A stretch of DNA of 16,935 nt from Bordetella parapertussis. GTDB taxonomy: Bacteria; Pseudomonadota; Gammaproteobacteria; Burkholderiales; Burkholderiaceae_D. The notes under the pieces were generated by a model that was given only the letters and a program-made list of their open reading frames with translations, made no database searches and was not told the origin of the DNA. A program made the translations under genes and the position numbers. Location of the stretch: the NCBI GenBank assembly GCA_945883145.1, contig CAMCXB010000050.1, positions 1 through 16,935 on the forward strand, given 5' to 3'. Shown in pieces: positions 1 through 7,310 of the stretch (the first letter of the stretch is position 1; each line of letters begins with the position of its first letter).

Positions 1-1
1 T

Positions 2-2860
2 ACTGCGCTGTCGCAAATCACTGCCGTTAGTCAATTCATGCTGCGCTCTTTACCACCAGGTACAGTGCCACCCCTTATCATTACTTATTCCGCTTCATCC
101 GTACCAGTGGTACAAGTGGGTTTATCCAGTCCTACACTATCGGAACAACAACTGAATGATGTCGCGATTAATCAAGTTCGTACGCAATTAATCACTATTC
201 CTGGTGTTGCTGTTCCCTATCCCTACGGTGGAAAATTTCGCGTCATCTCGGTGGACTTAGATACCGAAGCTTTACTCGCCAAAGGTTTAACACCGACCGA
301 TGTCGTTAATGCGATCAATACGCAAAATTTAATTCTGCCAGCAGGTACGATTAAATTGGGCGAGCTAGAACATGCAGTGCGTTTGAATGGCTCACCCGAG
401 ACCATAGATGGTTTAAATGAATTACCGATTAAAACTGTGAATGGCTCGACTACTTATTTAAAAGAAGTAGCGCATGTGCGTGATGGATTTCAACCACAAC
501 AAAACATCGTCAAAAAAGAAGGTCAACGTGGTGTGCTGTTAACCGTGATGAAAAACGGTTCTGAATCTACGCTAAAAATTGTAGAGAATGTTAAAACTAA
601 AGTAGCCGAGATATCTAAAGGTATTCCGGAAGGTGTCAACATTACTACTATGTTTGATCAATCAATCTTTGTACGTGCTGCAATTAGTAGTGTGTTACAT
701 GAAGCAATCATCGCGTCTTGTTTAACCGCTGCATTGATTTTACTTTTCTTAGGTAGTTGGCGTAGTACGTGCATTATTGCTGTATCGATTCCACTCTCGA
801 TCTTAAGTTCTATCATTGCTTTAAATGCCATGGGTGAGACATTAAATCTCATGACCTTAGGTGGCCTCACCTTAGCTATTGGTATTTTGGTGGATGATGC
901 AACAGTGACGATTGAAAATATAGAACGTCATCTTCATTTAGGCAAAGATTTATATAACGCGATTTATGATGGCGCTAGTGAGATCGCCGTCCCTGCATTG
1001 GTATCGACGCTGTGTATTTGTATCGTGTTTTTACCTATGTTTTTCTTAACCGGCGTTGCACGTTATTTATTTGTACCTTTAGCAGAAGCTGTGGTCTTTG
1101 CGATGTTAGCTTCTTATTTTCTTTCTCGAACATTGGTGCCAACCATGGCGCTGATGATGCTTAAGCAAGAAACTATTAAAACCCAAACAACAAGTTTTTT
1201 TCACTCTATCCATTTGAAATTTGATCAGGGTTTTGAACGCATGCGTGCTACTTATTTAGCAGGCTTAAGTGCACTCTTAGTAAGACGCAAATCTTTTGCA
1301 TCTGCATTTTTTAGTTTCACCATAGCGTCTTGTGGCTTATTTTTAATTTTAGGTGAAGATTTTTTCCCTGCAGTCGATGCCGGTCAAATCCGACTTCATA
1401 TGCGTGCACCGAGTGGCACACGCATAGAAGAAACAGCTCGTTTAGCTGACCAAGTAGAAAATGCAATACGTCAAATCATTCCACCAGCTGAATTAGATAC
1501 CGTACTCGAAAACATCGGTGTCACGATTAGCAGTATAAATATGTCGTATAACAATGCAGGCACCTACGGCCCTGTTGATTGTGAATTATTGATATCGCTT
1601 AAAGAAGGACATAGCCCCACCCTAAATCATATTAATCATTTACGTAGTGAACTATCAAAACGCTTTCCAGGTGTGGAATTTTATTTTCAGCCTGCAGACA
1701 TCATTGCGCAGATTTTAAATTTTGGATCACAAGCGCCTATCGATATTCAATTTGCCGGCAAAGATATACAAGCAAGTTATGCACTGGCAAACAACTTATT
1801 GAAAAAGATAGAAAAAATACCTGGCACTGTTGATGCGCATATCCATCAAAAACTCAATCATCCTACGCTCGCATTAGAAACAGATCGCACTGCATTGCAA
1901 GCATTAAACCTCTCGCAAGCCAATGTTGCACAAAATGTTTTGGTGTCGCTAGCAGGTAGCTTTCAGACAGCACCTGCATTTTGGGTCAATCCAACTAATA
2001 GTGTGGTTTACAACATCTTGGTGCAATCGCCGCAATATAAGATGAATTCACTAGAAGCCTTACTAAGAACACCAGTTTCTCCACCAGGCGGAGGAGCTAG
2101 TCAATTACTGGGTAATTTAGTGAAGGTCTCACCGACAGTTCAACCTGCAGTAGTTTCTGAATATGACATCACACCGGTGATTGATATATATGTGAATGTA
2201 CAAGGACGAGATTTTGGTGGTGTGGTTGCGGACATCAATAAAGAAATCCAAAACATGCAGCCACAACTGAAAAAAGGACAGAAGCTCACTTTGCGCGGTC
2301 AGGCCACTACCATGCAGACTTCTTATTCTGGTCTGCTATGGGGATTAGCTGGCGCTATCGTTTTAGTTTACTTACTGATCGTAGTGAATTTTCAATCTTG
2401 GATTGATCCACTCATTATCATTAGCACCTTACCTGCAGCATTAGCTGGTATTGCATGGATGTTGTTTTTAACTGGTACGCATTTATCAGTTCCTGCACTG
2501 ACAGGAGCGATTATGACTATGGGTGTGGCTACAGCGAATAGTATTTTGCTCGTGTCCTTTGCTCTACAACGACTAAGAGATGGCATACCTCCACTTTCTG
2601 CTGCATTAGAAGCTGGCTCTACACGGATACGTCCTGTACTTATGACAGCCGCTGCTATGATTATTGGTATGTTGCCTATGGCTCTAGGCATAGGTGAAGG
2701 TGCAGAACAAAATGCGCCCTTAGGTCGGGCAGTGATAGGCGGCTTATTATTTTCTACCGTGTCTACCTTATTTTTTGTTCCTATTATTTTCGCTTCAGTA
2801 CACCGCTTTCTTGCTAAGCGCCTCTCATCCAAATCTGCTGTTTTGTCTCAAGGATCTTGA
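2..2860 (+). CDS. RND efflux transporter permease subunit (5' end outside window)
   Basis: This is the inner-membrane, proton-driven pump subunit of a tripartite RND efflux system (AcrB/HAE1-like). The frame is open to the window edge without a stop, so the gene starts upstream; about 105 N-terminal residues seem to be missing by comparison with AcrB. The visible part holds most of porter domain 1, the first transmembrane bundle (for example 700-1150), the second periplasmic loop (about 1350-2300) and the C-terminal transmembrane bundle (about 2330-2830). The paired aspartates of the TM4 proton relay are present (Val-Asp-Asp at 890-898), followed by a TVTIEN motif. In TM10 the residue aligned with AcrB Lys940 is Ala (codon 2534-2536), within GVATANSILL. 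The Arg and Thr of the RPVLMT motif in TM11 are kept. It is co-transcribed with the adaptor gene 3 bp downstream. The substrate cannot be read from the sequence. Confidence 0.93.
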   Translation, partial: TALSQITAVSQFMLRSLPPGTVPPLIITYSASSVPVVQVGLSSPTLSEQQLNDVAINQVRTQLITIPGVAVPYPYGGKFRVISVDLDTEALLAKGLTPTDVVNAINTQNLILPAGTIKLGELEHAVRLNGSPETIDGLNELPIKTVNGSTTYLKEVAHVRDGFQPQQNIVKKEGQRGVLLTVMKNGSESTLKIVENVKTKVAEISKGIPEGVNITTMFDQSIFVRAAISSVLHEAIIASCLTAALILLFLGSWRSTCIIAVSIPLSILSSIIALNAMGETLNLMTLGGLTLAIGILVDDATVTIENIERHLHLGKDLYNAIYDGASEIAVPALVSTLCICIVFLPMFFLTGVARYLFVPLAEAVVFAMLASYFLSRTLVPTMALMMLKQETIKTQTTSFFHSIHLKFDQGFERMRATYLAGLSALLVRRKSFASAFFSFTIASCGLFLILGEDFFPAVDAGQIRLHMRAPSGTRIEETARLADQVENAIRQIIPPAELDTVLENIGVTISSINMSYNNAGTYGPVDCELLISLKEGHSPTLNHINHLRSELSKRFPGVEFYFQPADIIAQILNFGSQAPIDIQFAGKDIQASYALANNLLKKIEKIPGTVDAHIHQKLNHPTLALETDRTALQALNLSQANVAQNVLVSLAGSFQTAPAFWVNPTNSVVYNILVQSPQYKMNSLEALLRTPVSPPGGGASQLLGNLVKVSPTVQPAVVSEYDITPVIDIYVNVQGRDFGGVVADINKEIQNMQPQLKKGQKLTLRGQATTMQTSYSGLLWGLAGAIVLVYLLIVVNFQSWIDPLIIISTLPAALAGIAWMLFLTGTHLSVPALTGAIMTMGVATANSILLVSFALQRLRDGIPPLSAALEAGSTRIRPVLMTAAAMIIGMLPMALGIGEGAEQNAPLGRAVIGGLLFSTVSTLFFVPIIFASVHRFLAKRLSSKSAVLSQGS

Positions 2861-2863
2861 TCG

Positions 2864-4057
2864 ATGACACAACTACGTCATAACTTACTCGGCATACATG
2901 GCCATCAACTGCGTCAAGTACATAGAGTGCGTACTTTACATAAATTACGTTTAGGTTTTCTCGCTATCTTGATTGTATTAATCACAGGAGGTGGTTTTGC
3001 TGTATTGCGTAAGCACTCAGAAGCCAAAGACTTAGCAGCTCAAACACAAAAAAATTCTCAACATTATGCGAGCACTGTCTATCCCCAAGCCAATGGTGAA
3101 GGCCTCAGCATTGCATTGCCTGCTACCTTAATAGGACAAATTGAATCACCAATATCAGCACGTGCTAGTGGCTATCTATTGCGATGGACGAAAGATATTG
3201 GAAGTGCAGTCAAAAAAGGTGACTTGCTGGCTGAGATTAGTAGTCCAGAATTAGAACAGCAACTCAATCAAGCACAGGCATCTAAACAACAACTGCAATC
3301 AGCTTTAAGTTTAGCCAAAGTCACGTTAGATCGTTGGCATGCCCTTCTCGATCAAAAAGCTGTCTCGCAACAAGAATTTGATGAGAGACGCAGCAGTTAT
3401 GAACAAGCACTCTTTAATCTGAATATGGCGGAAGCGAATGTACTGAGACTGAAAGAACTACAATCATTCACTCGCATCATCGCTCCTTTCGATGGTGTCA
3501 TTACGCGTCGCAATGTGAATATCGGTGATTTAATTGATGCAGGTAGTAGTGGCAGTAAACCCTTATTTATACTGACTCAATCACAATCATTACGCGCTTA
3601 TGTGTATGTGCCACAGGCCTATGCTAAAAATATTAAAGAAGGTCAAGCTGTCACTTTCCGTTTAGCTGAAGTACCGAATCGAAAATTTTCTGCGCCTGTG
3701 ACTCGAACAGCACGCGCGATTGATCCAGCTAGCCGTAGTCTACAAGTTGAAATTAGTGTACCTAACCTTAGCGGTGATCTATTACCGGGTTCATATATTG
3801 AAGTGCAAATAGCAGCTCAGCATCGCGCTGGCATCGTCGTTCCAGTCAATACCCTATTACTACGCGGAGAAGGTCCGCGGGTAGCAGTGGTAGATGCACA
3901 AGGTAAGGTCAGTTTGAAAGCGGTGGAGCTTGGTAAAGATTTTGGCGCCAAGATTGAAGTGTTATCGGGAGTCTCAACGAGTGATGAACTGGTGTTAAAT
4001 CCATCGGATAATTTATCCGATGGAGATATGCTCACTATAGTAAAGAAAAAGCCTTAA
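2864..4057 (+). CDS. RND efflux periplasmic adaptor (membrane fusion protein)
   Basis: A 397-residue adaptor (HlyD/AcrA-type) that would link the upstream RND pump to an outer-membrane channel. A cytoplasmic N-terminus of about 30 residues precedes one membrane anchor (about 30-48). The lipoyl-like half-motif lies at about 97-128 (ARASGYLLRW then GSAVKKGDLLAEI). A coiled-coil hairpin rich in Gln, Leu and Ala spans about 128-200, and the second lipoyl half follows (IIAPFDGVITRR, about 205-216). Beta-barrel and membrane-proximal domains finish the protein, with LLPGSYIEV and VPVNTLLLRGEG segments. An AAGGA ribosome site at 2850-2854 lies 9 bases before the ATG. The anchor is a transmembrane helix rather than a lipobox. 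The gene follows the permease, the reverse of the common order. No outer-membrane factor gene is visible; it may lie upstream of the window or elsewhere. Confidence 0.92.
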   Translation: MTQLRHNLLGIHGHQLRQVHRVRTLHKLRLGFLAILIVLITGGGFAVLRKHSEAKDLAAQTQKNSQHYASTVYPQANGEGLSIALPATLIGQIESPISARASGYLLRWTKDIGSAVKKGDLLAEISSPELEQQLNQAQASKQQLQSALSLAKVTLDRWHALLDQKAVSQQEFDERRSSYEQALFNLNMAEANVLRLKELQSFTRIIAPFDGVITRRNVNIGDLIDAGSSGSKPLFILTQSQSLRAYVYVPQAYAKNIKEGQAVTFRLAEVPNRKFSAPVTRTARAIDPASRSLQVEISVPNLSGDLLPGSYIEVQIAAQHRAGIVVPVNTLLLRGEGPRVAVVDAQGKVSLKAVELGKDFGAKIEVLSGVSTSDELVLNPSDNLSDGDMLTIVKKKP

Positions 4058-4070
4058 TCACATCAACGAC

Positions 4071-4109
4071 TCCAAGCTAGCCTTGATTAGCTTGGATAAT
4101 TAGCTTGGA
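4071..4109. terminator. Inverted repeat between converging genes, with a third repeat arm
   Basis: TCCAAGCTA (4071-4079) and TAGCTTGGA (4088-4096) form a perfect 9-bp stem with an 8-base loop, between the stops of the adaptor gene (+) and the sbmA-like gene (-). A second copy of TAGCTTGGA (4101-4109) lies inside the last codons of sbmA, so the first arm can pair with either copy. No T-tract follows on either strand, so this is at best an atypical terminator or an mRNA 3' end-protecting hairpin. Confidence 0.45.
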
Positions 4110-5098
4110 TGATTTTCTGGTTGATGATGTTTGCCGATTTGCGCTTCAAATGCACGCAAACGTTTATAAACAGAGATCAGCTCAACGATCGTTCCCCAGC
4201 TACGTACTAGAAATTGAAACGACATTTCTACTCGACCAAAAGCACGAACGATTTGTTGCATCACACCCAAGGTAATTGCACCAGCAACAACGGTAGGACC
4301 TAAAGCAATATAAGGTACTAACACGCCTAATTGTAAGTAAGAGAATTTTGCAACATCAAAATACATGTAATGAAAAAATAATCGGAAATAATTTTCTCTC
4401 ACATGAGCAAATAAATCTTTCACTACAGGCTCTGATCCTCTTTGTGCATCGTCCTCTGCATGCACTAATTCTTTACGATAAGCTGCTTCCACTCTTTGAT
4501 TATTAAATTCCAAACCTGGTAATTTAATTCCTACTACTGCAAGCACCACCGTACCTAACAAAGCGAACAGCACAGCAACATAGACTAAGGCATGATCGAC
4601 TTGACCAATTACAGGTATTTCACTGACTTTTTTCGACAACTCCCACAGTATGGGCAAGAATGCGATTAAGGTCATTAATGCATCCATCATATTACTGCCC
4701 AATGTTTCCATGATGTAGGCAAAACGTTTAGTATCTTCTTGAACGCGTTGACTTGCTCCTTCTATATGACGTAATTCCTGCCAATGCTTCATGTAATAAT
4801 CATTCATAGCTTGGCGCCAACGAAACACCCAATGCTTAGAATAAAAACTCAGGAATACAGCTACTAATACATAAATACCAGCGAGCTTGCCAAAGCTCAG
4901 CAAGAATCCAAAAAATTCACTTAAGGTGATGGCACCTGGTGCACTTAAGGCTTTTTGTACAAGATCATAAAATCCACCAAACCATTCGTTGATTGCGACA
5001 TCAATTTGCACCTGATACCAAGTACCAAGAAAGATGAGTGCTGCACCAGGCCATCCCCAAAATGCAAAATGACGTGACAAGAAAAATGACTTAAACAT
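4100..5098 (-). CDS. SbmA/BacA-like peptide transporter, short form
   Basis: An inner-membrane transporter of the SbmA/BacA family, whose known members import peptides and peptide antibiotics using the proton gradient. Signature stretches match what I recall of E. coli SbmA: FYDLVQKALS (43-52), FRWRQAMNDYYM (92-103), LRHIEGASQRVQEDT (109-123), VVGIKLPGLEF (188-198), QRVEAAYRKELV (201-212) and YFRLFFHYMYF (237-247). Hydrophobic segments lie near 12-33, 62-86, 138-154, 170-191 and 253-284. The protein has 332 residues against about 406 in E. coli. The missing part is the N-terminal ~70 residues with the first membrane segments, and the alignment resumes at residue 20-30. The start is well supported: GGGAGA at 5105-5110 lies 6 bases before the ATG, and an in-frame stop lies a short way upstream. 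The short form therefore looks native, not a mis-called start. It converges on the RND adaptor gene. Confidence 0.88.
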   Translation of the reverse strand: MFKSFFLSRHFAFWGWPGAALIFLGTWYQVQIDVAINEWFGGFYDLVQKALSAPGAITLSEFFGFLLSFGKLAGIYVLVAVFLSFYSKHWVFRWRQAMNDYYMKHWQELRHIEGASQRVQEDTKRFAYIMETLGSNMMDALMTLIAFLPILWELSKKVSEIPVIGQVDHALVYVAVLFALLGTVVLAVVGIKLPGLEFNNQRVEAAYRKELVHAEDDAQRGSEPVVKDLFAHVRENYFRLFFHYMYFDVAKFSYLQLGVLVPYIALGPTVVAGAITLGVMQQIVRAFGRVEMSFQFLVRSWGTIVELISVYKRLRAFEAQIGKHHQPENHPS

Positions 5099-5236
5099 GC
5101 TTAATCTCCCAATAAACTCTTTTTTATTTTTACTTCATCTGCGCTAAATTGACTAAACAAACACGCAGAGATACAAAACCTACAATTTTCTGCAATTATT
5201 TTAGGCGTATTTTCAATTAGCCGTTTTTGCAGCAGG

Positions 5237-5343
5237 ATTTAGTCTCTACTATTTTCACTCTTGCATGTATGTGATCAGAATTTACCCTGACATCGCATTA
5301 ATACTTTTTTGAGCAGCTAAATCTGAAATTAGTCTCAACTATT
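5237..5343. repeat. Imperfect direct repeat pair, 17 bp, 90 bp apart
   Basis: ATTTAGTCTCTACTATT (5237-5253) and AATTAGTCTCAACTATT (5327-5343) match at 15 of 17 positions. Each is preceded by a T-run and an AGCA motif (TTTTTGCAGCA and TTTTTTGAGCA), so the similarity extends further upstream. The pair lies in the presumed promoter region of infA2 and could be a duplicated regulatory site. Confidence 0.5.
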
Positions 5344-5430
5344 GCAATTTTCTTAATAGCGGATAGCCTTGTCATCCACATCGCTCAAAATCAGTAACCG
5401 ACCAAGCTCTGGCAAATTAAATTATCCTTT

Positions 5431-5596
5431 GAAGCAAAAGCTTCCGTCTCTTGCTCGGTTTACAGTCGCCATTGCTCACAATGTGCATATTTCGTTTGCA
5501 AAAACAAGGCTTTTGCGCCATAGTTCCGCGTTGCTAAATTCAGGTTTGCAGCTGACCTAGCCTCATAAGGTTTAGTCCTGCCAGCCATTCTGGCGG
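5431..5596 (+). promoter_or_regulatory. Structured 5' leader of infA2 with alternative hairpins
   Basis: Several short stems can be read directly. GAAGC/GCTTC (5431-5435 with 5440-5444) has an AAAA loop. GCAAAA/TTTTGC (5498-5503 with 5511-5516) is a second local hairpin. GCAAAAGC (5434-5441) is also perfectly complementary to GCTTTTGC (5509-5516), so the long-range pairing excludes both local hairpins. A further 7-bp stem with one G-U pair (5578-5584 with 5590-5596, loop CCATT) ends 32 bases before the infA2 ribosome site. This arrangement is compatible with a temperature- or translation-responsive leader, which is inference. Confidence 0.4.
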
Positions 5597-5628
5597 TCTG
5601 TTTCTAGCTAATTTGTTGTGTTTTTTCC

Positions 5629-5634
5629 GGAGAG
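5629..5634 (+). promoter_or_regulatory. Ribosome binding site fixing the infA2 start
   Basis: GGAGAG lies before two adjacent possible starts, TTG (5635) and ATG (5638). The TTG would touch the ribosome site, while the ATG sits 5 bases after GGAG and gives the family's usual MAKED N-terminus. The ATG at 5638 is therefore the start. Confidence 0.8.
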
Positions 5635-5637
5635 TTG

Positions 5638-5904
5638 ATGGCGAAAGAAGATCTGATTGAAATGGAAGGTGTGGTTGATGAGGTTTTACCCGATTCACGT
5701 TATAGGGTTACCTTGGATAATGGTCACGTATTGATCGCTTACAGTGGTGGCAAAATGCGTAAGAATCACATCCGTATTTTGGCTGGCGATAAGGTTTCAC
5801 TAGAATTATCACCTTATGATTTATCTAAAGGTCGCATTACATTCCGCCATATTGAAGGACGTGGCCCAATGACACCGAGCAGACGTCCTCCTAAACGTCC
5901 ATGA
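5638..5904 (+). CDS. infA: Translation initiation factor IF-1, second-type paralog (infA2-like)
   Basis: IF-1 binds the ribosomal A site during initiation and works with IF-2 and IF-3. The 88 residues form one S1/OB-fold domain: MAKEDLIEMEGVVDEVLP (1-18), YRVTLDNG (22-29), GKMRKNHIRILAGDKV (38-53) and SPYDLSKGRITFR (58-70). E. coli IF-1 has 72 residues and ends at about this point. Here a basic tail of about 18 residues rich in Pro and Arg follows (71-88). The body, with EVLPDSRYRVTLDNG, LAGDKV and the extended tail, resembles the second IF-1 (IF-1 2) of Burkholderia-type betaproteobacteria more than the canonical IF-1 of the ribosomal-protein operon. A canonical infA probably exists elsewhere in the genome, but this cannot be seen here. 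The gene stands alone, with a long leader and hairpins after the stop. Confidence 0.93.
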   Translation: MAKEDLIEMEGVVDEVLPDSRYRVTLDNGHVLIAYSGGKMRKNHIRILAGDKVSLELSPYDLSKGRITFRHIEGRGPMTPSRRPPKRP

Positions 5905-5907
5905 TCT

Positions 5908-5944
5908 TCGGGCCAAGCTCTACGATTTCTTGAGCTGAGCCCGA
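5908..5944 (+). terminator. Stem-loop just after infA2
   Basis: TCGGGCCAAGCTC (5908-5920) and GAGCTGAGCCCGA (5932-5944) pair with a 2x2 internal mismatch and an 11-base loop, starting 3 bases after the infA2 stop. The following bases (GTTTCTCC) are only weakly T-rich. It may be a first, leaky terminator or a 3' stabilising hairpin ahead of the strong terminator at 6031. Confidence 0.45.
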
Positions 5945-6030
5945 GTTTCTCCTACCGCTGCTATTCCCATTCACTACTTTTTTGCAAATCAGTTTGCGGC
6001 TTTTCTTCGTCTAATGGATTCATCAAAATA

Positions 6031-6058
6031 AAAACGGGCTGATTAATCAGCCCGTTTT
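6031..6058. terminator. Bidirectional intrinsic terminator, perfect 28-bp palindrome
   Basis: The half-site AAAACGGGCTGATT is followed immediately by its exact reverse complement, giving a GC-centred stem flanked by A on one side and T on the other on both strands. It lies between the converging infA2 (+) and yceI (-) genes and can end transcription from both sides. On the minus strand the T-tract continues as TTTTATTTT. Confidence 0.92.
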
Positions 6059-6077
6059 AGTTGAATCAAGCAAAATC

Positions 6078-6647
6078 TTAATCTGCTTTCACTGCTTCCA
6101 CCTGGATCGCTAATTTGACTTCGGGTGCAAAACGAGGAATGCCGTAATTCAAACCAAAATCACTGCGATCAAAAGTTGCATGCGCATCGGCGCCGCATAC
6201 TTCACGCTTTAACATAGGATGCATAATGCATTTAAAGTGATTAACAGTCAGCTTCAACGGCTTAGTCACACCCAGCAAAGTCATGTCACCTTCCACTGCC
6301 ACTAATTTATCGCCATCAAATTTTAAAGCTGTACTCTTATAAGTCACAGTCGGAAATTTTTCTACATTAAACATATCTTTGCCGCGTGCGTGCTCATTCA
6401 TTTTCAAATGACCGAAATCGATAGAACTGGCATCAATCGTAATCTCTAAAGCACCTGTTTTAGCAGCACGATCTAATACCACTTTACCTCCGGTTTTTAA
6501 AAACTTACCACGCCAAAAAGAAATGCCTAAATGATCCGCTTCAAAACTCGGATAAGTATGGCCAGGCTCAATTTGATAAGTTTGTGCTAGCACTGTATTG
6601 ACCGCTATAAAACTAACGAATGCTACGAATAGATATTTGAATTTCAT
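6078..6647 (-). CDS. YceI family periplasmic protein (first of two)
   Basis: A 189-residue secreted protein of the YceI family, lipocalin-like beta-barrels that bind isoprenoid or other amphiphilic molecules in known members. A signal peptide spans 1-21 (MKFKYLFVAF... VLA, then Gln). The mature part shows family hallmarks: YQIEPGHTYPSFEADHLG (24-41), the WRGKF strand, SIDFGHLKMNEHARGKDMF (75-93), FPTVTYKS (98-105) and GDMTLLGVTKPL (120-131). Cys140 and Cys151 in FKCIMHPMLKREVCGADA could form a disulfide. ATFDRSDFGLNYG (157-169) is the usual C-terminal motif. AGGAGA (6652-6657) lies 4 bases before the ATG. It is 30 bp downstream of the second yceI gene on the same strand, probably one transcript, and ends at the shared palindromic terminator. 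The ligand is unknown. Confidence 0.93.
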   Translation of the reverse strand: MKFKYLFVAFVSFIAVNTVLAQTYQIEPGHTYPSFEADHLGISFWRGKFLKTGGKVVLDRAAKTGALEITIDASSIDFGHLKMNEHARGKDMFNVEKFPTVTYKSTALKFDGDKLVAVEGDMTLLGVTKPLKLTVNHFKCIMHPMLKREVCGADAHATFDRSDFGLNYGIPRFAPEVKLAIQVEAVKAD

Positions 6648-6677
6648 ACTATCTCCTAAAGTAATTATGGCTACGCT

Positions 6678-7244
6678 TTATTTTCCAGCAAAAATACGAA
6701 ACTTAATAATGACCTCATCGGCAACGATAGAAGTATCTTTCCACTCACCTTCACCGATAGAAAAGGCTAACCGACGAATGGGAAGACTGCCTTCAAAAAT
6801 CTGCGCTGATCCTTCTTTTTTCAAAGTCAGCGGAAAATTAACATCCGCTGTTTTACCTTTGATAGAGAGCTTGCCACTGACTTCAAATTTTCCCGCAGCG
6901 AGCGATTTTATTTTTGAAGAAACAAAACTCGCTTTAGGAAACTGAGCGCCGTTAAACCATTCTTTTTTTTGTACTTCATGATTATAGTCAGGATCACCTA
7001 AATCAAAACTAGGGATATGAATATCGATACTTGCTTTTGCTGCATCAAGCTTATTCACATCAAAATCAATCATCGCTGAAAACTTAGTGAAATTTGCATC
7101 AACTGGAACATTCATTTGTTTAAAAGTTGCTGATACCGTGCTTTTAGACAGATCTATTTTTAAAGGGGCTGCGTATAGTATTGTAACAACTAAGAATTGT
7201 GACACCAAAACTAAGCACAGTTTAATTAATCTCAAAAAATTCAT
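6678..7244 (-). CDS. YceI family periplasmic protein (second, divergent copy)
   Basis: A 188-residue exported YceI-like protein. An upstream in-frame ATG at 7265 would add 7 residues, but GAGG (7250-7253) lies 5 bases before the ATG at 7244, and that start gives a clean signal peptide (MNFLRLIKLCLV... ILYA, about 26 residues). The mature part follows the YceI plan: an N-terminal strand (LSKSTVSATFKQM), DYNHEVQKKEWFN in place of the HxRxxDFF-type segment, FPKASFVSSKI, GKLSIKGKTADVNFPLTL, and FSIGEGEWKDTSIVADEV near the end. It lacks the two cysteines of its neighbour and is much more divergent. In Burkholderia-like genomes a yceI pair often accompanies a cytochrome b561 gene, but none is visible here. 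The gene leads a two-gene minus-strand unit. Confidence 0.88.
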   Translation of the reverse strand: MNFLRLIKLCLVLVSQFLVVTILYAAPLKIDLSKSTVSATFKQMNVPVDANFTKFSAMIDFDVNKLDAAKASIDIHIPSFDLGDPDYNHEVQKKEWFNGAQFPKASFVSSKIKSLAAGKFEVSGKLSIKGKTADVNFPLTLKKEGSAQIFEGSLPIRRLAFSIGEGEWKDTSIVADEVIIKFRIFAGK

Positions 7245-7249
7245 ACCAA

Positions 7250-7253
7250 CCTC
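7250..7253 (-). promoter_or_regulatory. Ribosome binding site fixing the start of the second yceI
   Basis: GAGG on the minus strand lies 5 bases before the ATG at 7244. The longer open frame from 7265 has no comparable site and would place seven extra residues before the signal peptide. Confidence 0.65.
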
Positions 7254-7310
7254 AATAATCAACATTCATATTAATCAAACACTATCTCTAACTATACTGA
7301 CTTTAAATTA

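Larger units (their letters stand above)
5099..5637. other. 539-bp intergenic region with divergent promoters and infA2 leader
   Basis: This gene-free stretch separates the divergent sbmA-like and infA2 genes. The left third is AT-rich and should carry both promoters, but I found no hexamer pair convincing enough to call on either strand. It holds an imperfect direct repeat (5237-5253 and 5327-5343). The right part (about 5400-5600) is less AT-rich and full of short hairpins. An open frame of 63 codons at 5369-5560 starts at TTG, has no ribosome site and no recognisable protein features, so I read this part as untranslated leader. Confidence 0.6.

Noticed and set aside
2392..2832. 146-codon open frame on the minus strand opposite the RND permease
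   Set aside because: It lies fully inside a well-supported gene and its composition mirrors the antisense of hydrophobic codons.
5369..5560. 63-codon open frame (+) in the intergenic region
   Set aside because: It starts at TTG without a ribosome site, has no recognisable motif, and coincides with the hairpin-rich infA2 leader.
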